This document shows positions 1 to 8,340 of a stretch of DNA of 64,000 nucleotides, one piece after another. Source of the stretch: Ewingella sp963519305. Lineage in GTDB: Bacteria > Pseudomonadota > Gammaproteobacteria > Enterobacterales > Enterobacteriaceae. The notes under the pieces were generated by a model that saw only the letters and a program-made list of their open reading frames with translations, searched no databases and had not been told where the DNA came from. The DNA lies in contig CAUQMS010000010.1 in the NCBI GenBank assembly GCA_963519305.1, positions 101,176 to 165,175 on the forward strand, given 5' to 3'. A program made the position numbers and the translations under genes. Position 1 is the first letter of the stretch, and the number at the start of each line of letters is the position of its first letter.

Positions 1-241
1 TGCCCATGCTGTCCTGATGTTCCACGGTGCCTTCCAGCACGTAGGTCAGGATTTCCATGTCTTTGTGCGGATGCTTGCCAAAACCCTGCCCCGCGTCGAT
101 GAAATCTTCATTGATAACCCGCAGTGCGGAGAAGCCCATAAAGTTCGCATCGTAGTAATCGGCGAAAGAAAATGTGTGCCAGCTTTCCAGCCAGCCGTGA
201 CTTGCGTGACCGCGTTCTTGTGCTTTGCGTAAGTAGATCAT
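1..241 (-). CDS. yhhW: Pirin-family quercetin 2,3-dioxygenase YhhW, N-terminal 80 residues (runs off the window)
   Basis: The minus strand from an ATG at 241 encodes a start like MIYLRKAQERGHASHGW, matching the N-terminus of E. coli YhhW almost residue for residue. It continues without a stop to the window edge, so about two thirds of the protein is missing. YhhW is a cupin/pirin protein with quercetinase activity; the metal-binding HPHKDMEI segment of the first cupin is visible near residue 60. A GGAGAG Shine-Dalgarno lies 6 bases upstream of the ATG. In E. coli yhhW is followed by yhhX and then ryhB; here yhhX is absent and ryhB comes directly next. Confidence 0.93.
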   Translation of the reverse strand, partial: MIYLRKAQERGHASHGWLESWHTFSFADYYDANFMGFSALRVINEDFIDAGQGFGKHPHKDMEILTYVLEGTVEHQDSMG

Positions 242-315
242 GTTCAACTCTCCTCAATGTTTTCTCTAGTCTAGTCAACGGCTGGGAATAAGAAAGCGTA
301 AAAATCTCACTCCTC

Positions 316-334
316 TGTTCAAAAAATATGAACA
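316..334. promoter_or_regulatory. Palindrome upstream of yhhW, possible operator
   Basis: TGTTCA and TGAACA form a perfect 6-bp inverted repeat separated by 7 bases, about 75 bp upstream of the yhhW start. The size and symmetry suit a dimeric repressor or a LysR-type site. No regulator gene is adjacent in the window, so the binding protein is unknown. Confidence 0.35.
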
Positions 335-392
335 AGCGCAGATAACTAAATTCAAAGGATTTGTTGATGTTTTAAGAAGAAAGAGATGCTGG

Positions 393-520
393 TTTTTCCC
401 AAAATAATTTGGGCTGGGTGAAGGCGGCAAGCGGGGGAATCCCCGGGAGCATACATCAGTATGTGACTGGGGTGAGCGAGCGCAGCCAACGCACAAGCAG
501 CCCGAAGTATGAAGGGAAAA
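393..520. repeat. ERIC (enterobacterial repetitive intergenic consensus) element
   Basis: The segment contains GTGACTGGGGTGAGCG, the core of the ERIC2 primer site, and GCTCCCGGGGATTC, matching the ERIC1R site. Both sit in the usual head-to-head arrangement around a central short palindrome. The outer arms (TTTTTCCC at the left, GGGAAAAA at the right) give the roughly 127-bp imperfect palindrome typical of the family. Its right end runs into the T-tract of the ryhB terminator. Confidence 0.88.
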
Positions 521-628
521 AAAAAGCCAGCACATAAGGCTGGCTAAATAATACTGGAAGCAATGTGAGCAATGTCGTGCATTCATGGGGACCCGTTTGA
601 CCATGGTGTGTGGCCATCCCCGGAACAC
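517..628 (-). ncRNA. ryhB: RyhB small regulatory RNA
   Basis: On the minus strand the RNA carries the RyhB core CACGACATTGCTCACATTGC, which pairs with targets such as sodB. It is followed by TTCCAGTATTA and a terminator hairpin (AGCCAGCC, loop, GGCTGGCT equivalent) with nine U residues at 525-517. RyhB is an Hfq-dependent RNA that represses non-essential iron-using proteins when iron is short. The start near 628 is inferred from the promoter: -35 TTTACA at 664-659, an 18-base spacer and -10 TATTAT at 640-635. The gene sits between yhhW and yhhY as in E. coli. The 5' part is more divergent than the core and terminator. Confidence 0.92.
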
Positions 629-635
629 ATGACAA

Positions 636-650
636 TAATAATCATTATCA
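636..650. promoter_or_regulatory. Fur box over the ryhB promoter
   Basis: Read on the minus strand, TGATAATGATTATTA matches the 7-1-7 Fur consensus TGATAATNATTATCA at 13 of 14 defined positions. It overlaps the -10 element and spacer of ryhB, so Fe-Fur should silence the RNA in iron-replete cells, as known for E. coli. Confidence 0.85.
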
Positions 651-760
651 TTCGCACTTGTAAAGGATTTTTTTTCACCACTTAATCGTTTGACTCTTTT
701 TGAAATCCTGATAAATGTGGAGGTTATTCAAACAGTAACCATACTAAGAGGAGTACCGCC

Positions 761-1264
761 ATGAGCGAAATAGTCATACGCCACGCAGAAGACCGAGATG
801 CACAGGCGCTACATCAGCTATACGCTCAGGTTCCGCTTTATACCGGCACGCTACACCTCCCTTATTTTCCTGAATCCCTATGGGAAGAACGTCTGGCCGC
901 CAAAACGCCAGGTAAATTCGCACTGGTCGCCTGTATTGATGACAAAATTGTCGGCAATGCGGGCATGATGATCGAACAAAACCTGCGCCGCCGCCACGTT
1001 GCCTCTTTCGGCATCGGGGTAGACAGCGCCTTTCAGGGCAGAGGCGTTGGCAGTGCGCTGATCGCTGCCGTGGTTGATCTTTGCGACAACTGGCTGGGCA
1101 TAAAACGCATCGAGCTGACGGTGTATGCCGACAACGAAGGTGCCATCGCGCTGTACAAAAAGTTCGGTTTTGTCGTTGAAGGTCGCAGCCCGTGCTTCGC
1201 GATGCGCAACGGCGAGCTGGTGGATGTGCTGCACATGGGCCGCATAAAGCCAGATAAGATTTAA
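761..1264 (+). CDS. yhhY: GNAT-family N-acetyltransferase YhhY (AaaT, L-amino acid N-acyltransferase)
   Basis: A 167-residue GNAT protein. The first residues, MSEIVIRHAE, equal those of E. coli YhhY, and the acetyl-CoA loop GRGVGSAL is near residue 96. The C-terminal ELTVYADNEGAIALYKKFGF block is the conserved GNAT motif B region. E. coli YhhY/AaaT acetylates free amino acids such as methionine and phenylalanine. An AGGAG Shine-Dalgarno lies 9 bases before the ATG. Position beside ryhB supports orthology. Similarity to the E. coli protein is moderate in the central part, so substrate range may differ. Confidence 0.88.
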   Translation: MSEIVIRHAEDRDAQALHQLYAQVPLYTGTLHLPYFPESLWEERLAAKTPGKFALVACIDDKIVGNAGMMIEQNLRRRHVASFGIGVDSAFQGRGVGSALIAAVVDLCDNWLGIKRIELTVYADNEGAIALYKKFGFVVEGRSPCFAMRNGELVDVLHMGRIKPDKI

Positions 1265-1276
1265 TCCCCGCCAGTA

Positions 1277-1302
1277 TTGCCGCGTCCGGCAGGACGCGGC
1301 AA
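1277..1302. terminator. Stem-loop after yhhY
   Basis: An 11-bp perfect stem (TTGCCGCGTCC / GGACGCGGCAA) with a GGCA loop begins 12 bases after the yhhY stop. No T-run follows, so it may be a weak terminator or an mRNA-stabilising hairpin. Confidence 0.5.
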
Positions 1303-1356
1303 CCCCTCCTATACTTAACACTCACTCACTGAATTCTGAAAGACCGAGGAGCGAAG

Positions 1357-2328
1357 ATGAGCAAAGCGATTAAGCCCGAGCAGGCAGCCACCAACCGACA
1401 TATCGAAGAGTTTCTGACCCAGCTGAATTCCGGTGGCGGCAAGCCCATGGAACAGATGGAACCGAAAGAGGCGCGCGACGTGCTGATTGGTGCGCAAAAG
1501 TCCGTTGAGGTGGATCTCAGCGGTATTGAAACCACTGAGAAGACCATTATTGTCGATGAGCATTCACTGAGCCTTTCTATCGTCCGGCCCATCGGCCACA
1601 GCAAAAAATTGCCGGTGTTTATGTTCTTCCACGGTGGTGGCTGGATCCTGGGCGACTTCCCGACCCACAAACGCCTGGTCCGCGATTTAGTCGTCGGCAG
1701 CGGTGCCGTTGCGGTATTTGTTAACTACACGCCCTCACCCGAAGCGCACTATCCGGTCGCGATTAATCAGGCCTACGCGGCAACAAAATGGGTGGCAGAA
1801 CACGCCGATGAAATCAACGTAGATGCCTCGCGGCTGGCTGTCGCGGGTAACAGCGTGGGCGGCAATATGGCAGCCGTTGTGGCGCTGATGGCCAAAGAGA
1901 AAGGCACGCCACATATCGCCTTCCAGCTTCTGCTCTGGCCGGTGACAGATGCCAATTTTGATACCGAATCCTATCTGACTTACCCCGATGGCTTCTTCCT
2001 GTCGCGCAACATGATGAAGTGGTTTTGGGATGCCTATACCACCGATGAGGGGAAGCGCAAAGAGCTGCACGCTTCACCGCTACAGGCCAAACCCGAACAA
2101 CTTGCGGGGCTGCCGCCTGCACTGATTCAGGTGGCCGAATACGACGTATTGCGCGATGAAGGCGAAGCCTATGGCCGCAAACTGAATGAAGCAGGCGTGG
2201 AAGTGACACTCGTCAGATATGACGGACTGATCCACGACTACGGCCTGCTAAACCCGCTCGCCACTATCCCTGCTGTAAAAACCGCCCTCGCCCAGGCCGC
2301 CGCCGCGTTAAGGCACTATCTGGAATAA
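1357..2328 (+). CDS. Alpha/beta hydrolase of the hormone-sensitive-lipase family (probable carboxylesterase)
   Basis: A 323-residue cytoplasmic protein without signal peptide. The oxyanion-hole motif HGGGW is at residues 92-96, the nucleophile motif GNSVGG at 164-169 (Ser166), the acidic residue in the EYDVLRDE stretch (Asp263) and the catalytic His in GLIHDYG (His293). This order and spacing define the HSL (bacterial family IV) esterases, which hydrolyse short-chain acyl esters. The nucleophile elbow is GNSVG rather than the usual GDSAG. An AGGAG site precedes the ATG. It lies 92 bp after yhhY on the same strand but with a hairpin between, so it is probably its own unit. The substrate is unknown. 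Confidence 0.85.
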   Translation: MSKAIKPEQAATNRHIEEFLTQLNSGGGKPMEQMEPKEARDVLIGAQKSVEVDLSGIETTEKTIIVDEHSLSLSIVRPIGHSKKLPVFMFFHGGGWILGDFPTHKRLVRDLVVGSGAVAVFVNYTPSPEAHYPVAINQAYAATKWVAEHADEINVDASRLAVAGNSVGGNMAAVVALMAKEKGTPHIAFQLLLWPVTDANFDTESYLTYPDGFFLSRNMMKWFWDAYTTDEGKRKELHASPLQAKPEQLAGLPPALIQVAEYDVLRDEGEAYGRKLNEAGVEVTLVRYDGLIHDYGLLNPLATIPAVKTALAQAAAALRHYLE

Positions 2329-2361
2329 AGCCAGAGTAAAACCAGAGGATTTTGAATTTAA

Positions 2362-2724
2362 AAGCACCAGCGGGCCGATGACGTGACCGAAAACAACGGC
2401 ACTCAGGTCAGCAGCCAGGGGAACGGCAACGTGCAGTCCCGCGTCGGTGTCCGCGCTTCTATGAAAACACACAGCGACAAGCAGCAGCCGGTGTTCCAGC
2501 CGTACATCGAAGCCAACTGGATCGGCAACAGCCAGAACATGGGTGCAACGATGAACGATGTGAGCATTGAGCAGCGCGGCAGCAAGAATATTGCCGAAGT
2601 GCGTGCCGGTGTGGATGGTCAGCTGACTCAGCGCGTTAACCTTTGGGGTAACGTCGGCCAGCAGATGGGCAGCGAAAGCTACCGTGATACCAGTGCGATG
2701 ATCGGTGTGAAAGTCAGCTTCTGA
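2362..2724 (+). pseudogene. C-terminal beta-barrel remnant of an autotransporter
   Basis: About 120 codons, open from just after a stop at 2359, encode the last strands of an autotransporter translocator barrel. The pattern QSRVGVRASMKTH, then FQPYIEANWIG, EVRAGVDGQLT, LWGNVGQQMG and a final VKVSF is typical of AIDA/pertactin-type barrels, which end in Phe. The passenger, the signal peptide and most of the barrel are missing, and only a GTG at 2383 could start it, so it is a fragment. Together with the aquaporin tail at 2947 it marks this stretch as a deletion or rearrangement scar. Confidence 0.75.
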
Positions 2725-2946
2725 TACTTTCCTATTGAATCAATAAAGTCTGCTTGAAATAAAACGGCCACGCCTTATTTAAATAAATGGCGTTGCCGAC
2801 TTTATTTATCCCTTACCTTACAAGATAATTATCAATAATAATGGCCTACCCGAACAGCACCTGATTTAGAAGAAAATTCCCGGCCAAACCAAGAACGGTC
2901 TCAAAATTGAATATCTACCCTTTCATTTAATCAATATGCTTTGATT

Positions 2947-3045
2947 ATGCAGCAATTGTGGATGTTCTGGCTGATGCCTATTCTCGGTGGCATCATGGGG
3001 GGCATTATCTACCGCTTCCTGCTGGAAAATAAGAAAGCCGCATAA
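2947..3045 (+). pseudogene. aqpZ: C-terminal tail of aquaporin Z
   Basis: A 32-codon open frame reading MQQLWMFWLMPILGGIMGG and ending in a positively charged tail resembles the last transmembrane helix and C-terminus of enterobacterial AqpZ. The rest of the gene (NPA loops and first five helices) is absent. A strong intrinsic terminator at 3066 follows, probably the original aqpZ terminator. The 222 bp between it and the autotransporter remnant contain only AT-rich sequence with an imperfect hairpin around 2764-2800. Confidence 0.65.
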
Positions 3046-3065
3046 TAACCGCCGCTTCCCTTTCT

Positions 3066-3092
3066 AAACCGCGCTCCGGCGCGGTTTTTTTA
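3066..3092 (+). terminator. Intrinsic terminator after the aqpZ tail
   Basis: AAACCGCGC, loop TCCG, GCGCGGTTT, then a T-run. It also lies just past the end of the oppositely oriented diguanylate cyclase gene and could act on both strands. Confidence 0.8.
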
Positions 3093-3106
3093 TGCATCGC
3101 GCCAGC

Positions 3107-4357
3107 CTACCCGGCCAGCACTTTATTACGCCCTGAGGTTTTCGCACGGTACAGCGCTTCATCCATGCGTTTGAACAGACTGTCTGAGTCTTCATCCGCC
3201 TGATGTTGAGCGACCCCAATACTCACTGTCAGCTGCGGGAGGCTCCGCTGGCTGAGTTGCTGAACGATTTCGCGCAGGGATTCGGCGACGTGCAATGCAC
3301 CTTGCAGATTAGTCAGAGGCAGCAGGATAACGAATTCCTCACCGCCCCAGCGAAATACCGTATCGCTGTCGCGAATACCTGACTCCAGCGCCCTTGCCAG
3401 CGAGATCAGCACTTCGTCACCCTTGTGGTGACCATGCTGATCGTTAATGGCTTTGAAATGATCGGCGTCCACCAGCATCAGGCTAAAATCCTGCTCAAAA
3501 TATTGGTTTCTGGCATAGGCGCGTTCGACCAGTTGCAAAAACTGACGCCGGTTGCCGAGCCCGGTCAGCGCGTCTCGCAGTGCTGCATGTTCCAGCTCCT
3601 GCTCCAGCCGCTTCTGTTCGGTAATGTCATGAATGATACACAGCATCAGCCGCTCACCGTCCAGCTCCACCGGCCCCGCATAGGTCTGTACGTGGCGCAG
3701 ATTGCCGTCCGCCAGTTTATGAATGAAGTTAAGGGGTTTGTGACCGCCGGGCAGCCGGGCGATCTCATGCATAACCGGCAATATATCGCGGCCCATGACG
3801 TTGATTTCCCACGTATGTTTCTGGCACATCGCTTCGCGTGAATAGCCATAAAAACGCGTGGCGGCCAGATTGGCATCCACAATCAGCCCTTCTGCCGCCG
3901 GGTTGATGAGCAGCATCGGCGCTGTATTGGTATGAAACAACCGCTCGTAAAAACCCCGTTCATCGCGGCAATACTGCGTAGAACATTGCATATTCTGGCA
4001 CGGACTGGCCAACGGCATGACCACGCCGGAGGCATTAATCCCTTCGAATATAATTGCCGTACCCTGCGCGCTAAGCTGCGTGAGTGAGAGATGGCAGCTC
4101 AGCGGAAACGCGGTGCCCTCGCGCTGAACGGTCCAGATTTCGACAATTTGTTCATCTTTAAGTAAGGCAGGCAGATAGGACTCCAGCGAGTGCTGGGCAT
4201 GTGCGGAAAACTGGCCGTTTCGTAGCTGCGTTAGCTGGCTGTGGCCCGCTAACTTTTGTGCTGCCGTATTGGCGAAAAAGATTTCCTGGTTGTTTGGCGA
4301 GACAACCCAAACCGGGGTGCTCAAAATATTCAACGCGTCGAGTTGGGCTTGCAGCAT
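3107..4357 (-). CDS. PAS-PAS-GGDEF diguanylate cyclase
   Basis: A 416-residue protein predicted to make cyclic di-GMP from two GTP. Residues 1-105 and about 135-250 look like two PAS sensor folds; the second ends in DITEQKRLEQELEHAALRD, the standard PAS-to-GGDEF linker. The GGDEF domain runs from about 255 to 416, with the active-site loop GGEEF at 338-342, LTGLGNRR at 265 and an intact RxxD inhibitory site (Arg329-Asp332) five residues upstream. Activity and product feedback are therefore both expected. No transmembrane segment is obvious, so it is probably soluble and senses a cytoplasmic signal. Its product could feed into the fimbriae and the EAL protein at 13447. Confidence 0.9.
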   Translation of the reverse strand: MLQAQLDALNILSTPVWVVSPNNQEIFFANTAAQKLAGHSQLTQLRNGQFSAHAQHSLESYLPALLKDEQIVEIWTVQREGTAFPLSCHLSLTQLSAQGTAIIFEGINASGVVMPLASPCQNMQCSTQYCRDERGFYERLFHTNTAPMLLINPAAEGLIVDANLAATRFYGYSREAMCQKHTWEINVMGRDILPVMHEIARLPGGHKPLNFIHKLADGNLRHVQTYAGPVELDGERLMLCIIHDITEQKRLEQELEHAALRDALTGLGNRRQFLQLVERAYARNQYFEQDFSLMLVDADHFKAINDQHGHHKGDEVLISLARALESGIRDSDTVFRWGGEEFVILLPLTNLQGALHVAESLREIVQQLSQRSLPQLTVSIGVAQHQADEDSDSLFKRMDEALYRAKTSGRNKVLAG

Positions 4358-4462
4358 AGGCGATCCCGATCACTGTTTGGTATATAAAACACAATACAAC
4401 GATTTCCCCCGAATTAACTGATTTTCTCACGCCGGGCAGTCAGTACAGCACACTTCAGTACA

Positions 4463-4669
4463 TCATGCCTGACGGCGCTTCCACTCCTCCACCACGTCAC
4501 CCAGATTTTTGGCCGAGCCGTTGCGGATCCAGGCCATAAAATCCCGGTCGAATTTAAAACCTGTCCCGCACTGCTCAACCATAAAACGCCGTACATTTTG
4601 GGTATTTTTATAGTTTTCATTAATGGGTGTTGCGGGTGTTAAAGCCGCGTTGTGCCAGTTGAAGGTCAT
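4463..4669 (-). CDS. Small DUF6434-type protein
   Basis: A 68-residue basic protein with the pattern FNWHNAALTPATPINENYKN, NVRRFMVEQCG, FKFDRDFMAWI and GDVVEEWKRR. I recognise this as the DUF6434 type, found alone or after SAP domains. It is small and acts in the cytoplasm; function unknown. A purine-rich stretch 6-10 bases upstream of the ATG at 4669 can serve as Shine-Dalgarno. It is on the same strand as the diguanylate cyclase but 100 bp upstream of it. I am fairly sure it is a real gene, less sure of the family. Confidence 0.65.
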   Translation of the reverse strand: MTFNWHNAALTPATPINENYKNTQNVRRFMVEQCGTGFKFDRDFMAWIRNGSAKNLGDVVEEWKRRQA

Positions 4670-5236
4670 TGGGGGGTTCCTTTAATTCTTTATGACAATT
4701 ACGCTTACGTTTTTTGGCTCTTTTATCCGAAATAGATACATCAATGAAACGGTACTGTCACGGCCAATAGAAGGGATACTTGTTGATAAACAGTGACGAT
4801 TTGAACGTAAACTAAGGTCTTGGCGCTGAACGTCGGTCACTGCGACCGATGAGCGTAGGTATACTGGACGGCAATAAGGATCACATCGGGAAAATTCAGT
4901 AGTCGGGCTTCACAAAAAAATACTCGCTACTGGTCTTAAAATTCAGAAGTCGTATAATTTATATTAACCTGGAGATACCCGTTGGCAAACCACCCCCGAC
5001 ATCCTCCATGTTGTAAATTATTTTTATTAGATACGCAATATAATTTAAACATTCACAAGCATATATTCCGTACATCAATATTTATTAATGATGCATTATG
5101 ATACCATTGAAATAAAGACGATCATTATGATACGTATGCTTATGACGAAGCATGGTCCGATTTCCAGTTGAAACCTATCCTTCAGATTACTCGTTGGGTC
5201 TGTGTTTTTATATAAAATCCATCAGAATATTATTAT
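4670..5236. other. 567-bp region with no recognised gene
   Basis: Neither strand has a convincing reading frame. Base composition becomes AT-rich towards 5236. It probably contains the promoter of the DUF6434 gene at its left end. I see no repeats or RNA genes. Confidence 0.4.
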
Positions 5237-5500
5237 TCATGACTTCGTTGATAATTGCATCTCAAGCAGACATTGCACCAGTTGTTCAGGGTAAATGAAG
5301 TAGAGGCACTTGGTATCTAGCGGATTTGAATTTTCATTACTGATGATAAAGGCAACGCAAGGGTAGCTAAGGGGGCATTCCTCCATCATCTCTTCCTCGA
5401 TATCCTGAGGATTGAAAGTCACCCAATCTATATCACTGAGTTGGCGAAAATCGTCGAGGTACATTTTCCTATATTCCATTTCATTATGTATTATTTTCAT
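5237..5500 (-). CDS. Hypothetical small acidic protein
   Basis: The preferred start is the ATG at 5500, preceded by an AGGAGA Shine-Dalgarno 7 bases upstream; a longer frame to 5521 lacks a ribosome site. The 87-residue product is acidic in the middle (a run of five Glu/Asp around DIEEEMMEE) and has no signal peptide or membrane segment. I do not recognise the family. It stands alone between two gene-poor stretches on the same strand as its neighbours. Confidence 0.5.
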   Translation of the reverse strand: MKIIHNEMEYRKMYLDDFRQLSDIDWVTFNPQDIEEEMMEECPLSYPCVAFIISNENSNPLDTKCLYFIYPEQLVQCLLEMQLSTKS

Positions 5501-5981
5501 AACTTCTCCTGTAAGTTCCATATCAAATATGAAAACTTATGTTTCAATTGCCTTTTCACAAAAAAATCACTTTTAGTGCTGCAGGAAAATTGGCTGAAGA
5601 ATTTATAGTAGCGGCATAGAAGATCCATGTCGCTTAGCCGCGCTTATTTGCGATTTTAGAAAATTTAATATGCTATTAGCATAGTCAGTGGTGATAGGTC
5701 TCGCGCGCTGCCGGCATTGCTTGCCTCACGATGAAAATTCATCTATATCAATCAGTGCATGGTTTTGCGCACGCGTTGGTTTGAAACGACGGTTTACACC
5801 ATCAAACACCTTCATCTTTCTGGCATCATTCCGGGGATATCTACGATTCTGTCCTATTTACCGCATGTCAGTGTTGGATTTCAGTATATCAATGGTTAAA
5901 ATCGCGTGTATACCCCGAAAAAAACAAGGTGCCAGCCCGGTTGAACTCCTGGCTGACACCTCTTTATTCACTCATAATAAA
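5501..5981. other. 481-bp region with no recognised gene
   Basis: A plus-strand open frame crosses 5688-6059, but it has no ribosome site, unusual composition and no familiar motif, and it overlaps the lysR pseudogene, so I treat it as noise. Nothing else is visible. Confidence 0.35.
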
Positions 5982-6991
5982 TTATCTATGCAGCCCATGC
6001 TGAGAGGCAGCCTGGAAAGCCTTGTTGAAGCGGTGAGTAAAAAAACAGATGACATATAATTGTTCAATATCTTTTTTGCATCCATTAATTAACTCTAATA
6101 ACTCGGGGAAACCTTCGTTTTTTAAGGAGGATTTGTTATACGTCATATAACATTGTGAATCGGGGATGTCAAAATCAGCCTTTAGCACTTTAATATTAAA
6201 ACTATCCCCAAACTTCTTAGCAAACCATGCTGGAATAAAACTAATGGCATCAGTGCTTTCTGATATGGCAGTATTAATCATGATCGAATGGCTAAGAAAA
6301 ATAACCTTTCGCGCATCGAATTGATCGTTTATTTTTGTTTGGATTTTTGTATAACTTCGGTTGAAGCAAGCAGTCCGGTAGATGGTTCATCAACCATATT
6401 GCCTTTGTGAATGGTGTGATCCAGGCGCGGATGGTTCTTTCGACAAACCGGAACAACGGGTTCATGAAAGTACTTTGTCGAAGACATCGATGAACTATAA
6501 TGGGGTTTCGTGCCAAAGATAATGTCAGCTTTTCTGTAAATCAGAAAGTCATCCTCATTTTCAAATGTTGAAATGGAACTTATATGCTCCACTTCCCAAG
6601 CGAAATTATGCCGCTCAATGGCAGCCATAATAGCAGGCAACACACGTACTGCTGTATACGCAGTTGAATGAATGACGAATTTCTTTTTAATTGCATCCCC
6701 AGAAAGATGGTCTACGCTGTTGAGCAATTGACCAAATGCACCACTCAAATTCTCATGCAGATTCTCTGCTACCGTTGTTACTGTTAATCCATTTCCCTCT
6801 CGAACGAACAACGGGTCCGAAAAGTAAGCGCGTAGCTTGGCCAATGACTGACTTACGGCTGAAGCCGAAATACCCAAAATGACTGCCGCCTTCGTTACAC
6901 TTGAATGTATATAAATAGCTTCGAAGATCGTCAGGAGATTGAGATCAAAGCCTTTCAGTCTCTCTATATTTTCAATCATTGATTTCTTCAT
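5982..6991 (-). pseudogene. LysR-type regulator split by a one-base frameshift
   Basis: The ATG at 6991 opens a LysR protein of the LeuO/YbeF style: FDLNLLTIFEAIYIHSSV is the start of its helix-turn-helix (about residues 15-75), followed by the effector domain. The frame stops at 6329 after QKSKQK. The next frame continues at once (INDQFDARKV..., AISFIPAWFAKKFG) to a stop at 5982, giving a full-length protein of about 335 residues if one A is restored in the AAAAA tract near 6332. It is either a genuine pseudogene, a phase-variable homopolymer or a sequencing error. Its targets are unknown; fimbrial operon 1 starts 1.35 kb away on the other strand. Confidence 0.8.
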
Positions 6992-7250
6992 TATGTGTCC
7001 CTGCATACTAAGAGTGAATGCCATTTTTAAAATTTACGTATAGGAAACAACGGGTATGAATGGATGCGACCTTCCGATGTCACCTTCCTACGTTGATTGT
7101 AGCAGGACGCAGCTATTATGCAGTAGCGGGTGATCTGAGAAACCCTCTGGCTTGCAGCTGGATTTTTAACCCCTCTAACCCTCTTACGTTTAGCTGGCGA
7201 GTTCTGCTATGAGTTTAAACCTTTCAACCTTATACCATGATTAAATAAAG

Positions 7251-7650
7251 TACCCGGTGACCCAGGCTGCTGAAACGATGAATATAGACCTTTCGACATT
7301 ACAACGCTGGTTACGCCAATATCGCGGAGAAGTCAGGGGAGATACTCCCATCGCCACCGCGATTACGTCTGAACAACGGCGAATACAAGAACTTGAGAAA
7401 CAGGTACGGCAGTTACAAAGCGACAATGACCTGTTAAAAAAGGCTTCGGCCTTCTTCGCCATGGAAATGAACAACGACAAAAAGTCGCGGTGAAACTGAA
7501 GAAAGCCGGGGCAAACATCCGGCAAGTATGTCGATGCCTGTCGTTCACACGCAGTGTATTTTACGCCCGGAGCAAGCGGCCAGCTCTCAGAGCAGGTGTT
7601 TTGATGCTTCATGCAGCGGCTAAACTCACTGGCAGAAACCCCGACTTCGG
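7251..7650 (+). mobile_element. IS3-family insertion sequence remnant
   Basis: The open frame to 7493 encodes most of an IS3-type OrfA: a helix-turn-helix (AAETMNIDLSTLQRWLRQYRG) followed by a leucine-zipper stretch (RRIQELEKQVRQLQSDNDLL). A second frame beginning at 7490 overlaps it, as orfB does, and reads MKLKKAGANIRQVCR before degenerating after about 45 codons. The orfA start, the catalytic part of orfB and both terminal repeats are missing. Between the lysR pseudogene and this scar (7025-7250) I see nothing recognisable. Confidence 0.75.
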
Positions 7651-8340
7651 CTTCACGAAGAACACGATGGTCTGTTGGTCGGAAAAAATACTAATGAGGA
7701 GATCCTCACAGGTTTATAAAGACATTACAAACACCGTGGTTTGCTCATCAATGGAGATGCAGGTTAGGAAGGCATCATTTTTATTGAAAAACTGAACAGT
7801 AGCTAACAATTTAAAACCAAGAAGAATCCCATCAAATATAATTAACCCCGATAGAAAGAATAATGTTTCGCGGTAAATTCACTTAAAAAACATCAACATT
7901 TACTTTAAAAAGAAAAGGCACTTACAAAGGTCATTAATTCCAATATATAACCAAGAATATTCTTATTTACCGAGGGTTTTCATAATTAAAACCACAAGAT
8001 AATGATTCACATGCATTAAATGCACCCTGCTAGTTGTTTAATCTGCAAGTGGATGTAAAGACTCATGAATTTGGCTTTAAAAACCAAAATAGGATGAAAA
8101 TAAGGAAACTAATTCCGTATATTTTCCTTAAATCACCTGGTCGATTTTCAGCTATTTAAATATAATTAAAATCAGATAACATCTATTACAACCGCAGAGA
8201 TAGCATCGCTGAGGTTATATATTCCAGGCTGTTTACGTTCTCTCTTCCGCTTGTACAAGACTGTATATATTGGAAGGGCAATATTCCTCATAAAATTATA
8301 TAAGCGTATCTTTTTCCATAAGGACAAAGGTAGGAGCATC
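7651..8340. promoter_or_regulatory. AT-rich leader region of fimbrial operon 1
   Basis: About 690 bp of very AT-rich DNA without coding sequence precede the pilin gene. It probably holds the operon promoter and binding sites for H-NS or IHF, as is usual for fimbrial leaders, but I cannot name a specific box. A 12-bp palindrome (AAGAATATTCTT) lies near 7952. The 9-bp inverted repeats that mark the invertible switch of the second operon are not present here. Confidence 0.4.

Noticed and set aside
17..232. Plus-strand open frame of 71 codons
   Set aside because: It is the antisense of yhhW, whose match to the known protein is unambiguous.
275..628. Minus-strand frame of 117 codons across ryhB and ERIC
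   Set aside because: It covers a recognised small RNA and an intergenic repeat; ERIC repeats commonly contain spurious open frames.
3219..3230. CTCAC followed by TGT, tested as left end of a putative older Tn7-like element
   Set aside because: It lies inside the diguanylate cyclase gene and has no TnsB-like repeats beside it.
5688..6059. Plus-strand frame of 123 codons
   Set aside because: No ribosome site, no motif, and it overlaps the end of the lysR pseudogene.
7651..8340. Search for a second invertible fim switch before operon 1
   Set aside because: No inverted pair resembling TTGGGACCA is present; only short AT palindromes.
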